Assembly (NCBI RefSeq): GCF_000247695.1
Contig: NW_004624732.1
Location: forward strand, 40,380,444 to 40,444,443
Length of the DNA stretch: 64,000 nucleotides
Source of the DNA: Heterocephalus glaber
Lineage: Eukaryota > Chordata > Mammalia > Rodentia > Bathyergidae
Direction: 5' to 3'
The notes under the pieces were generated by a model that was given only the letters and a program-made list of their open reading frames with translations, ran no database searches and had not been told where the DNA came from. The stretch's first letter is position 1. Every line of letters begins with the position of its first letter. The translations under genes were made by a program, and so were the position numbers. This document shows positions 10,225 through 21,470 of this stretch, piece after piece.

Positions 10225-13120
10225 TTTCTACTTCCTATATTAAAGTTTGTTAACCTGTCAATTTTCCTCAAAGTTCCACTCACCTATTATAATTTAAAAA
10301 TTAAAGTGCATAAAACTAAGATATAAATTAGCAGTTTTAAAAATTGATTATATAAAACATTGATATTGTCACACTGTCCATTGAGTCTAGGTAGCACAGA
10401 GAGATATATAAAGAAATGCCTTTTTTCACCAATGCACTGAATCAGAACTCTGAAGATGCCTACCACCTCGATTAAATTCATTCTATCCATAAAGCAACAG
10501 TTTATGATTTTAAAATGAATAGCACATTTAAATGAAGGGAGCATTAATACACTATGATATTAATATACAAATACTCACATTATTCACCTGCCACTGACAT
10601 TCTGAATTAAATCAGTAATGGGGTATATAACTGATTAAATATCTACACAACAGAAAGCAACAGCTTATGATTTAAAGAGGCGCTGGTAGAGTGATCACAT
10701 CATTACACTGCCAAATGCCATCTATCACTTTTACTGAACTTAACGAAGATGGATTACATCCCACAGAGAAGATGCAGCCTATAAATACCTTCACACTGAT
10801 CTTCATCTGACTTTCCTAGAGAACATACAAGCAGCAAATCAATAATTGAAGAAGTCATATTAGAAATTCAGTGTTATTCAGGACCCAGAAGGAATCATGT
10901 AGGACAGTGTAGCAACAAATTGCTTCAATTCAATGAAATCTGCTAATGCAGGCATTAGCTTCCTTCTGAATTAACTTATCAACCTTAAGAGAATGCATGA
11001 ATTTAGTGTACATCATAATCACCCACTTTTACATTTTAAACTGAGTGACTTAGCACCTGAAAAATTCTTTTACAACAAACCTGTGCCCCCCAAATTAGAC
11101 TTTTTGACCCAAGTTTGAAGCTCACATAGATAATTACAAATACATCATATGTAATTTTGGTTTTAAAGTTACCCTCTTCAGATATTAAACAAAGTAAATA
11201 TAAAAATATACATAAATAATGCATTCATTCCTGAACTTCTGGGTTATTTTAATAGTATTTCTCCGTTGGACACTTGCCTGAGTTTCTATTTACAATCTCA
11301 TTTAGGGTTTACTACCTGTCAGTTGCTTCTGTAGTCCAATCACTGGAGACCAGATTGTTTTCTGTCAGTTGGCTTGTGTAATGTTATGGTAATACGTAAC
11401 AGGTGGTCAGTATTTGATGTCTGAGGTGAAGATGATGTCTCACAAGCTATAAAACATCTGAAGAAATGCTTTAACAGTTTATACTTACTACTAATTGCAT
11501 CATTAGAACTTTAATTAATTTTTTACCCTTCTACTGTGTTCCTTAGATGGCCATAAGGCAGGAAATCATTCAGAACGGAAAGAAAGACTCTACAGACAAT
11601 AATGAGGGGTAGTAAAAGAAAGAATGAGTGGCAGAATGGCTAACATTTTGCTCTAAAACTAGAGTGGAGTTTGATTACTAAATCAGTTCAGTATGTGATA
11701 ATGCCCTGACATAGGGAGTTGTTGTAAAGGAGCACTTTAATTCTGAGAACATTTTAACAACTGCACGCTTTTACAATGGCTGTCCTCAATTACTAACTGT
11801 AGCTTGAAAGTACTTGAAAATTCTTTCTTTCTGATTTTAAGGTATCAGTAATCAAATTCTCCATATCAGAAATGGAAAAATGAAAAAATTTCCACATTAG
11901 GAAAATCTATACATTTTTATGTTATTTATTTTTTTCTTCATGGATCTCACAGTTAATAATCTATTATTGAAGTATGATCTTAGAACATGTTATTTACAGG
12001 ATAAAAATAAGGCAGTAGACTCAATGTCAGCATTCTGATTTTTAAGCTTAAAGCTATTTCTACATTGGCATCTCTAAGTTTCTAGTTTTCAAATAGTATA
12101 TCTTCAGTCACTTTCTGTAGCCAGACAATTTCATGTATCATTAACCTCTGATACTTTAAATTTTGGAATTATTTTCTCTTATGCAGATTTGTTTGTAAAT
12201 ACTGTTTTTATTTAAAATATCTGTAGTTTTCAATAATTTGTGTGGAAAAAGCTGAAAAAAAGTGAGTTGTAAAATTGATCTATTTTAAAATCAAGTTTAG
12301 AATATTTTATAAAATTTAACCAGATTTTATTTAAAATTGAGGTTCTTATTTTCTTCTTTTTATATAACATGTTGGATCAAAAGCTGAAAAAAAATATATA
12401 TCAAGACAAAATACACAGAAGGTATGCTGCTCAATGGAGGTTAAAATAGTCATTAAAAAAGTAAAATTTACATACAATTTTAACATGTTATGTTACTATA
12501 AAAAATCAATGGTTGATTTCCAGCTAAAAACTAATTTTACTTTGTCCTTTTAAACTTTTTAATATTCAAAAATATTGTAAGAGGTTTAGAAAGAAGCAAA
12601 TGTCCAAGCTTCTTGGCAAACACACTGACTCTGAAATTTACACTTTACACAGAACGTTATACTCAGTTGATTAAAATTGGCTATAATTGAACTTGTTAAA
12701 AAGGTTGCTTATTAGAAGAGAAAAGCCTCAGGTAAGACATTATGTCTTCTTACCCTGTCTCAGAGGAACTTGGGCCTATTTCCTGAGACATCAGTGTCTG
12801 TGGGTGTAAAACATTAGGCTTTTCCACAAAGTAAACAGGCTGCATGTGTCATGACATCGACAACACAAGATTCTTCATGCACTTCACCCTCTACACTTAA
12901 AAATACCCTTGGTTTGAGACTGCAGTAGTATTTACTAGTTTAACATATTATTCAGACCTGGAATTCAGCAATATTTTAGAATCATTATGTCAACCTTCCT
13001 CAACTATAATTTATATAGCAAATTTGTCTCAGCAAACTCCCATCCTCACCACAAATGATGATGCTTTAGAATGGCTGTGAATTTATTCCCTCCCACAAAG
13101 TGTACACTGAGTCCTTAAAG
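10225..13120. other. Unassigned sequence, possible conserved non-coding DNA
   Basis: No gene or repeat family recognised over nearly 2.9 kb, which is unusual here. Two details stand out: an imperfect direct repeat at 10470-10514 and 10633-10677 (offset 163 bp), and a palindrome at 10942-10959 containing two TAAT cores. Lack of recognisable repeats fits constrained sequence but does not prove it. Confidence 0.45.
10470..10677. repeat. Imperfect direct repeat, 163 bp offset
   Basis: Copy 1 at 10470-10514 and copy 2 at 10633-10677 share 'gattaaat' and, 21 bases later, 'aaagcaacag' plus 'ttatgattt', all at the same 163 bp offset. Flanks are less alike. This looks like an old local tandem duplication. 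Confidence 0.6.
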
Positions 13121-13124
13121 GAAC

Positions 13125-13345
13125 TGAGAATACAGGAGCTAACAGAAAATCAAATGTTTGCCTTCATGGGTTTTACAGTCTATATAAAGGAGATAAACAA
13201 AAAGCAATAAACATGCACCATGCAGTGATTAAAGTTACTATGCAATAATAGTTGCAAAGGAAATTGTTTTAGCTAGGATGATAACCAAATGGATATTTTA
13301 GGAAGTGACCTGGAGAACAGAAAGACAAATTAGGAGCTCTTATTG
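13125..13345 (-). mobile_element. L2 LINE 3' end remnant
   Basis: The plus strand reads 'tttgccttcatgggttttac', then 'ggagataaacaaaaagcaat', the pattern of the reverse complement of the L2 3' region. Heavily diverged. Confidence 0.5.
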
Positions 13346-13960
13346 AAGAACATTCTGAGCTGAAGAAATAGTACATCCCATGTGTTTACTAGACATTTAT
13401 CAATCTTTTTCTAAGAAGTGTCTATTCATTTGAATTACCTTTTTTTAATTGATTCTTTTATTTTATAGTAACTGTACACAATGAAGAACTACTCTGCCAC
13501 AAAGAGGGATAAGAGGGAGCATGTGCCAAAGTCCTACATTGAGTGGGTACTTGAGACATTCACAAAACAGGCAGGGTGGTTTCCATAAAATATAGAGCTA
13601 AAGGAAAGTACTAGAAGGTAAGGCTGGAGGGCTCTGCAAAAATAAGTGAAGAGCTGTTGGATGGTTTTCATTTGAGTATGGGCAGCTGTGTTATCCATAG
13701 CTTGAATGACCCGAATGGTTTTAGTAAAGGGCAGATGCAGACGAGCTGGAAATACTCTGCAATACTTAAGTCAAATGAGAATGTTTGGTTTAATTTGGAA
13801 TCGATAGAGCTAGCAAGAAATTATCAGGTGTTGGATATATGTGTGGATAATTTAATTGCCATGTAATGAATAAGATGAAGGCACACAACGATAATTTTAA
13901 AATTAGAACACAACATGAAAGGCTTGATTCATGAAGTAAATAATTGATAATAAACTCCAT
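13346..13960. other. Unassigned sequence
   Basis: No gene seen. Part of it (13460-13600) may belong to the same old L1M as the next feature, but the match is not good enough to extend the call. Confidence 0.4.
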
Positions 13961-13964
13961 TAAA

Positions 13965-14545
13965 CTAAGAAAAAAATCTGTTCTGTGAAAGACAAAGTCA
14001 AGAGAATGAAAAGCCACAGACTGTGAGAAAATATTTGCAAATGACATATCTGATAAAGTACACTTATCAAAAATATAAAAGAACTCTTAAAACTCAACAA
14101 AGACATTAGCAACCTAATTAAACAGTAGGCCAAAGTCTGTAACAGACACTCACCAAGAAGATACAATCATGTACATAATCATAAGAAAGATGTTCAATAT
14201 TTGGCCATTAGGGGATTAAAAATTAAGGTATCAGCACATATAAACGTGAATAGCCAAAACATAAAACAATAGCAATAGCAAATGCTCACAGAGATGTGAG
14301 GCAGCAGGAATGCTCACAGGAACTCTCATTCTTAGTAGAAATGTGAAATAGGAGAGCTGGTTTGGAATACGGCTTGACAGTACTTACAAAACTAAGTATA
14401 TTCAGAGTCAAATCCATTAATTGTATTCCTTGGTATTTAGTTAAAGGAGTTGAAAACATAAGTAGTCACGAAATCCTGCACATGGATGTTTATAGTAGCT
14501 TTATTCATAATAACAAAGACTGGGATCAATGTTTATGTTGTTCAT
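13965..14545 (+). mobile_element. Ancient L1M ORF2 C-terminal fragment
   Basis: Follows the L1M ORF2 order: 'cacagactgtgagaaaatat', 'catatctgataaagtacac', 'gaactcttaaaactcaac', a block matching the cysteine-bearing region with large losses, and 'catggatgtttatagtagc' then 'tttattcataataacaaag'. Frames are fully broken. Older than the L1 at 7802. Confidence 0.75.
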
Positions 14546-14560
14546 TAGGAGAAAAGATAT

Positions 14561-14949
14561 CTTTTTCTGCCTGAGGTTTGAAATCTAAATTTGCTGTGAT
14601 ACTAATTTTGTTTCATTCAGAGACAAGAGTCCTCAATATGAACCACTTTTAAGCAGTGAAAACAAAGCATCTGCCTTAGCAAAACAGAAGAGACACCAAG
14701 CCATTTCCAAGTCTTTGCCAGTAAGAGTTCTTTACAACAAAACAGTGGGACCCAGGACTTAGCAAAGATCAGATGAAAAGTGTTCACAGACATGCCTGAA
14801 GTTTCACAGGGCATCAGGGGAAGGGGACATGTGAGGCGGGGAATGCACAGAAGACAGCTGATGAAGGACTAATCCTCAGTCTTAAAATTATGTGTTATGT
14901 AAGCACTTCAGCTGTCCTGACCTTAGCATAAAATTCCAGACTTACAAAG
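14561..14949. other. Unassigned sequence
   Basis: More balanced composition than its surroundings, no recognised family, no convincing reading frame. Confidence 0.45.
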
Positions 14950-15370
14950 CTCAAAAATCATTTGAAAATATCAAATGTTGACAATGATGTAGGAAACTGG
15001 TAGTACACTAATATCATGATTTAATATGTTAATTAACTGCTAAGGATAAAAATTCAGATTCAAAATTCTACTTCGAGGAATTTATACTACAATAATGCCA
15101 GTACAAATAGAGAAATTTTCATGTATACAAATGTTGCAATTATTGTAATAGGAAAATATTTCAAATAGCCTAAGGCCCATATATAAAGTGTGTTAAATAA
15201 ATTATGACACAGTCTTAAAATAGAGTAGACTATTGATGCAGGTATAAAGCAAAGTTTCACAGCACTTTAAGTTTAAAAAAATTGAAGAAATACAAATACA
15301 CATAAAATGAATCTTTCTATTATATGCAAACACATATGTATATTTGAAATTTCACAGATAAATTGTGCCA
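14950..15370 (+). mobile_element. L1M/HAL1-like LINE remnant
   Basis: The series 'ttaaataaattatgacacag', 'aatagagtagactattgatg' and 'tttctattatatgcaaacac' resembles the late ORF2 to 3' UTR part of old L1M or HAL1 elements, in which a 'gttaaataaattatggtat' motif is standard. Strongly diverged. Confidence 0.5.
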
Positions 15371-15717
15371 TATTATATGGAATAAAATTGGGACTTATTA
15401 CACATGCCTACTGGAGATCTGGATTTTGCTTTTGCAATTAATAAGCTTACTTAAAAATTCAAGAAATTAAATAATAATTCAACATATTAAATACAATTAA
15501 TACAAAGCAAGAAACACTGGTGATGTTAAAATCCTTCACTTCTACAAACTATGCAATAATGGGAAGGAAGTATGAGGGCAATAGAACAGAAATGAGGATA
15601 ATTTCAACATAACAATAAGTGCACAGCCAAGTCAGGGGAGTTAATTAAGCAGCTGCTTTCCTAGTTACCTGACTCATATGCAAAGAACTCAGTTAAGATT
15701 AACACAAAATTGTGAAG

Positions 15718-15907
15718 CAATGCTTCTTAAGGTGCCTACAAGATCAGGCAGCATCAGCATGACCAGGAAACATATAAGGTAGATTTTCAGATTTTGCTCC
15801 AGACCTACTTAGAACTAATTAGAAACTTTTGGGTGGCTTAGAGAAATCTGAGTTTTGACAAGTCCACTAAGAGATTCTGATTCATGATAATTTTCTGAGC
15901 CACTCTA
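15718..15907 (+). mobile_element. MER5A-like hAT-Charlie DNA transposon
   Basis: About 190 bp, the usual MER5A length. The ends are 'caatgcttcttaag' and 'tgagccactcta', eroded forms of the MER5 terminal repeat. The internal 'gcagcatcagcatgacca', 'ttttgacaagtccactaag' and 'agattctgattcatgat' are diagnostic. A non-autonomous element with no transposase. Confidence 0.75.
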
Positions 15908-17030
15908 GTTTAAGAGCAAAGGATCAGACTTCTAGTTCCAGCTCTAACATGTAAAGAGTGTAAAAACTATTTCTTTCCTTACAGTAAGAAAAAAAGTCAA
16001 ACAAATTAAAAGCCAACAACTTTGCTTACACTTATACCAATCATAAAATTTAAGTCACAACACAAACCACCACCCTGAAATCTGGGGAAACAAGTAAAGA
16101 CAAATAAATATACCAAAGGTCAACAAACCAGGAGAACTTTCATTGGGCTATTCACTAAGTATGGCCAAGTAAATAAGGAAAAATAGATCATGCTTTTTGT
16201 GGTCTGGAATGTATCTGAAAGAAGACAGTTGACACACTAGAATAGTAATTTAATGGTCTTCATTCCTGTATAGGACTATGAAATGCTATATTAAATATTT
16301 ATATATCTGGCAATACTTGGTCAATCTTCTATTCACAAATCTATTTAGGTCATTCTTAGCTATTTGCACTATCTTTCCAGTTTGATAATTTATTTGAAGG
16401 ATGTTAATAGCATGAATAAATTTCCACTATACAGGTATTTTAAACAAAACCGAGATAAATGTAAAATCACTGTTAAAAGCTATACTCTCTGGCACCCAAT
16501 GTTTTACAAATAACTAGTACTAAACCAATATATTACAGCCAATATATTAGCTGAAACTAGCTCTTGAGCTATTTTAAAAAGATAAAAAAGGCTTTCACAA
16601 TCAAGAAATTTCCTGTACATTGCACCTGAGAAAGTTAATATTGATTCCTGTATAAAGCTTTTTGAACCATTAGTATGGAAAAATCAATGCCTTTGGCAGT
16701 TTACATATAGCAGCATAGCAATTATATATTTAATTCAATACTAAACATTAATTCTAGGTCTAAAGACATTCATTAGCCAATGTTTTCATGAAAATTACTC
16801 TGAAATGTCCTGAATATAAAAGCATGGCCAAAGTACCTTGAGGGTTGCTTTTGAAAATAACAGTATGATTACTATTACATTGTTCTTTTTTGATAGCAGA
16901 AGTATTAATACATTTAATTATTTAAATATATTTTATCTCCCAGCCATGATGTAAGAAATAATGTCACAATAAACATCCCCATGTTTACTGTCCAAGAGTC
17001 TGTCTGCTCATATCTATATTTAAACATATA
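15908..17030. other. Unassigned AT-rich sequence
   Basis: No gene or repeat recognised. The composition is like ordinary intergenic DNA here. Confidence 0.5.
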
Positions 17031-17031
17031 A

Positions 17032-17032
<1 letters not shown>

Positions 17033-17066
<34 letters not shown>
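17033..17066. repeat. (TG)n microsatellite
   Basis: Seventeen uninterrupted TG units. Confidence 0.97.
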
Positions 17067-17067
<1 letters not shown>

Positions 17068-17111
17068 ATGTATAATAGGCACTATTTTTTTTCCTGATTT
17101 TTTATTTGGTC

Positions 17112-17197
17112 TTTTTTTTTTTTTGGTACTAGGGATCGAACTTGGGTCTTTGTGCTTTCGCAGCAGGCGGTGAAACCACTGAGCTAACTCCCCGGCC
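17112..17197 (-). mobile_element. ID SINE (subtype B)
   Basis: A tRNA-derived ID element, read on the minus strand as a body starting gggccggggagttagctcag with an internal pol III B-box-like 'agttcgatccc' and an A-rich tail (T-run at 17112-17123 on the plus strand). The diagnostic 'cgcctgctgcg' places it with the copies at 40238, 45607 and 51065. A duplication 'tttcctgattt' occurs at 17090-17100 and 17199-17209. Confidence 0.9.
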
Positions 17198-17209
17198 CTT
17201 TCCTGATTT

Positions 17210-18485
17210 AAAAAAAAAAATACTGGATCCTCCTCCATCTTTTTAAATAATGTTATTAGTAAATTCTCCAAAGAAAGTCAAGTGGAAATAACATTAAACA
17301 TGTATTCAATTATAAATAATTGCTATACTAAAACAAATAGTATTGAATGTTATTTTTCAAATGAAATTAAATTTAAAGAGATAAAATTCCTTCAAGTTTT
17401 GGAAATAAATGCATTACCCACAAACTGAGCTTATTTTTATTCAATTTCTTCGAGGACATACATTTTGTTCATTGACATTGCTTGCAGGAGTCTAGAGCGA
17501 TGTGGCTGAGAAGGCAGCCCAAGGAGTGAACAGAAACACAGCCTTGTGGGAAACAGTATGTTCTGGATCCGACTCAAGATATTTTATTCATGACTTTAGA
17601 TAAAATCTGGAATTTTAGATTGTGGTTTCTAAAATAACACGTATAATTGTGCAGACTTCTTACATAATAGGGAAACACAAAGGGACTGTGAGGGTGCTGA
17701 GAGATCACCCCAGCTACAGAGTTTCAAGAAGTTAGTTGCTATTAATTGACACTGAGCCTCTAGTGACAGACACAAAGGAATGCTGCTGTTGAGAAAACAC
17801 AGACACAAACTGCTGATAAACAGAGGATGAGGAGTCTGGCCTAAGATAAAATCTTTAACTCCGTCCCTGGCTTATCTTTTGGTTAGTAACCCTAAGTCTC
17901 ATCTCAATTGTCCATATGAAAAGGGTGCCTGAGATTATATACATTCCACTCTTGAATGTGTTTAGAGGATTTGTTTTAATCTATCAAATATGTATTTCCA
18001 TATACACAACAGGGTACTATAAACTGTTGAATAAGTCAGAAAATTTTCAAGACACAGCCTTGGCCCATAAACCTTTATGCGTCTGCATGACAGCTATTTT
18101 TGAGATAAAATTTTTCCTAATGTTGCTGTTTATGATTTGCAGTCTCCTTCCCATGAGCACTTGGACTGCAACTAGCATCAGTTGCCATTGCTGTAGACTT
18201 CCTAGATGTCAACCAGCACCTGTTGCAGCCATAGAGAGGAAGTGAGTGTTCTCTATTGTTTAGCGGCGGGTACACATCTCATGCTTGCATTAAGAGCTGA
18301 AGTTCCATGTGACTTTTTGCCCTGGACCATCTGAAAACACAACTGAAGAAAGAGCAATCAGAAAGCCAGTGAAATTTGACCATGCTTAAAATGTCGGCTA
18401 CAAACATCTTTTAACATTGAACTTCTAAAACGAACCCTTAATTGTATGTGGTCAAGGAATTAGGTTTTTGTTTTCTTTTGTTCTG
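17210..18485. other. Unassigned sequence
   Basis: No gene or known repeat. The longest frame (17916-18245, 109 codons) shows no recognisable domain and is likely chance. Confidence 0.5.
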
Positions 18486-18489
18486 TTGT

Positions 18490-18626
18490 AGACAGGGTCT
18501 CACTTTGTAGTTGAGGCTGTCCCTGAACTCACTATCCAGCCCAGGCTGGCCTCAAGCTCATGGCGATCCTTCTGCCTCAGCCTCCAAAGTGGTGGGCTTT
18601 TGGGTGTGCACCACAACGCTAGGCAA
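18490..18626 (-). mobile_element. B1 SINE (7SL-derived)
   Basis: The plus strand shows the reverse complement of B1: 'gacagggtctcactttgtag', 'aggctggcctcaagctcat', 'ctgcctcagcctccaaagt' and 'gtgcaccacaacgc'. A T-rich tail lies at the left (18465-18488). Moderately diverged. Confidence 0.88.
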
Positions 18627-19718
18627 GACATTAGACTTTGACTTTACTCTTCTAAACAAAAAGACATTAAGTAAACATGAAAGATGTCAGAATATGTAGA
18701 ATGTTGCGAAAAGAACATTTGTTTGTACTTTTAGGAGATTTCTAAGGAACTTTTGACACATTTTAATGACAGTATCTTAGAACTAGTAGTGGATATTCTC
18801 AGATGATAACATACCAAGTGTCCTTTCTCCGTTTCTTTGTAAATTTACAGTGATAGATTCTTTAGCATATCATTCTAAAGTAGACACAATAAATCCCTGA
18901 CACTGTAAAGTGAGACATAATGTGAGCTAAGGATTGTTTTAATTCTCTCTAAAGAATTGTGATATGCTTAGTTGTAAGCTGTGTTTGGTATTTTGGAGAG
19001 GAGTGTTCTGAGTCTCTTAACAGTCATTAGTACTATAGGAGTATGTGGATTTTTCATCATCAGGTTAAGAAAGAGGACTACTAGACTGTTCAGGGCATTC
19101 ATTGATGACAGTGAAACTTGAACCCCGTGAATAAAGACCTAGTGGGTGGTGTCTGGAGTGGTGAATGCTGAACTTCTATGTTTGAAAAGTTAAAATCTCT
19201 CAGGATAGGAAACATTTGCTTCCTGGAAGCTAGCACTGTATTGCACAGATAGTTGATGTCTGATATCTTTTTCCCTGAATAAAATTATGTTTGATTAAAT
19301 GATAAATGGAAATAACTGATTATCTGCCTCACTAGCCATGTGTAATGTAAGTAAAATCTTAGTTTTTGCTTGGAATTAGGCTTGAGAACTCAAGCAATTA
19401 CTTACTCTGTAGGACATGAGTAAATTATTGTATATTTATGATTATTTATACGTATATATTTATAATTGCATCAGATGCTGAGTCTAAAAAATTTCCCCAA
19501 TCAGAAAAACAAAACACAGACCAAAAATCTTAAGCTATCTCTTGTACATTCCTTATTGTTTTTCTTTTCCTAAACTATAAAATCTGGAAACATGCATTAA
19601 TTCTTCTATTAGAATGTTCTTGGGAACCATTTTGGTTTCATTTTAAAAGGATGAACAGGCACTATTCCACCAAGACATCAAAATATATCTTCTACCAATA
19701 TCAACTGTGTTAAGAATT
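18627..19718. other. Unassigned AT-rich sequence
   Basis: No gene or repeat family recognised. Confidence 0.5.
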
Positions 19719-19811
19719 GGGCCAGGGATTTAGTTCAGTGGTTCCAGCGCCTGCCTCACAAGCGCAAGGTCCCGAGTTCGATCCCTGATACCAAAAAAAA
19801 AAAAAAAAAAA
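19719..19811 (+). mobile_element. ID SINE (subtype A)
   Basis: Full-length ID body with A-box-like 'tttagttcagtgg' and B-box-like 'gagttcgatccc', ending in an A-run of about 19. The diagnostic string is 'cctgcctcacaagcgcaagg'. A short flanking duplication 'aagaat' (19712-19717 and 19810-19815) fits retroposition. Little divergence indicates a fairly recent insertion. Confidence 0.93.
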
Positions 19812-19815
19812 GAAT

Positions 19816-20225
19816 ATTTTAAAATATTTGATTTACCTTAAGTACATTACAAAAATATCTTTCAAGAAAATATTATGGGGTGCAACTTCAATAGCTATTA
19901 ATTTCAAACAAATCATCTTCCATTTTGTATTTTTAGGCCTTATTGAACATGGCTAATCTGTAGGACCCTACAGCATCTTGCTCAGACTTATCCTAGATAC
20001 ACTTTGCCAATTCCTATGAATGGTGGTGATAGTTCATGATATTTATTTTGACTAAAGACACTTCTTTATTTCAGTATTCGCACAGTGCTACTGTATTCTT
20101 AAATTTAAACAGGGTGACTCAGGAGCTATGGTACACATCTCCATTCTAGAAGCACAGTAGTCCTTCTCAAACACTGTCAAGTTATTTTGCTACCTAGAAC
20201 TCTACATTAGCTTCCAGTGTGACTT
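19816..20225. other. Unassigned sequence before an L2
   Basis: Its last part may belong to the L2 seen after the ID element at 20241. The rest is unassigned. Confidence 0.4.
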
Positions 20226-20240
20226 AGAATACTAGTGTGG

Positions 20241-20322
20241 GGGCCGGGGATTTAGCTCAGTGGTTCCGGAGCCTGCCTCACAAGCGCAAGGTCCCAAGTT
20301 CGATCCCAGGTACCAAAAAAAA
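20241..20322 (+). mobile_element. ID SINE (subtype A) with exact 15 bp duplication
   Basis: ID body with 'ggccggggatttagctcag' and the subtype A string 'cctgcctcacaagcgcaagg'. Short A tail. AGAATACTAGTGTGG stands at 20226-20240 and is repeated exactly at 20323-20337. It adjoins or interrupts an L2, so it is younger than that. Confidence 0.96.
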
Positions 20323-20337
20323 AGAATACTAGTGTGG

Positions 20338-20805
20338 ACCCCAGTCACCATCTGACCTAATCAGCTCCCACTGTTCCTTCCTACTGCTTCACAGCCACAC
20401 AGGGATACTTGCTTTTACTTGACTCATCAAAGGTATGTCTAGCCCAGAGCCTTTCTCTTCCTCTTCCTCTTCCTGCACCACACATTCCTGAGCTTTCCTT
20501 GAAGGTTAGAGCTTTCCTCTCAAATGCTACATCCATAAACAATATTTCAATAATCATCTTCATTAAAAATGTGTCATTTGCTTCTATTGAACACTATTCC
20601 TTTAATCTGTTTATTTTCCTTCAAAACTGCATGACCATCTAACAAATGTATTTAATTCCATTTATCATCTGTTTTGCATATTATCATGTGAGCTCCTACA
20701 TGGTATGGAATTACTAGATTCAATGATGGATTCCATGGTCCAGAAGAGAGCCTGACATATTACAGGCATTCATTAAGTATATCTTGATAAAATAAAAATG
20801 AATAA
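20338..20805 (+). mobile_element. L2 LINE 3' region
   Basis: Features in L2 order: 'tgcttcacagccacac', 'gtgagctcctacatggtatg', then 'gaagagagcctgacatatta' and 'ggcattcattaagtatatct', matching the L2 end in which a low-complexity 'gtgcctggcacatagta...caataaat' type motif is usual. Diverged, reading frame lost. Confidence 0.58.
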
Positions 20806-21299
20806 CTTTTTTAAAATATGCTCTGTACATCTTCCAAAGCACTATCTTGTATTTCTGCTGACCATGAATTATCAGCCACATGCTATAGAAAGAAATTGTG
20901 TTGGATGTACCTCCTTTTGTTAATGCAATAGACAGTCATGCACTGTCACTTTCCAAGGCCATTTTAATGTCAAACTTGAACTATTCAAGAGAATTCACTA
21001 TAAAACTCTACAGAAAAGACAAAATTATAATCTGTCATCTATGCTACCCACAAAATTGCAGTGCTCACATAGATATTAAAACTGCAATCTAAGTAGCAAA
21101 GCCTTTTGCAGACGGCTGTTCTTTTTATGACATTTAAATCTTGGAACAATGACTGATCGTATAAGGGGAAATTAGCCTTCCTAAGATTTCACAAGTTCAT
21201 CAAAAGCTTTATTCTTTAATAAGCAATGGCATTGAATGAGGGTTCTTATTATGGCAAAAGTCTAAATCGACAAATTTTTACAAAAAAAAAAAAAGGTTT
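20806..21299. other. Unassigned sequence
   Basis: No gene or repeat family recognised. Confidence 0.5.
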
Positions 21300-21470
21300 A
21301 CTGTTAAATGTCTTAGTATAACTCCCCTTATGATGTAATAAAACTCTTGCAGCATCTGAACGCCACGGGATGACCTTTTTAGAATTAAGACCGCGAGATT
21401 TCCCCCAAAAGCTATTAACCTCACTTGCTTAATTGTTAATACTACAGCAGGACTTTGTTTATTTCTATTG
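21300..21470. other. Candidate conserved non-coding element
   Basis: Several CpGs are kept in a short span (in 'gaacgccacgggatg' and 'aagaccgcgag'), in an otherwise CpG-poor AT-rich region. A homeodomain-like 'gcttaattgttaat' follows. It matches no repeat I know and has no open frame of note. That these features reflect constraint is inference. Confidence 0.35.

Noticed and set aside
17020..17271. 83-codon minus-strand frame with a His-Thr run
   Set aside because: It covers a TG microsatellite and an ID SINE.
19719..19811. tRNA gene suggested by A and B boxes
   Set aside because: The body lacks a tRNA cloverleaf 3' half and ends in a poly(A) tail. It is an ID SINE.
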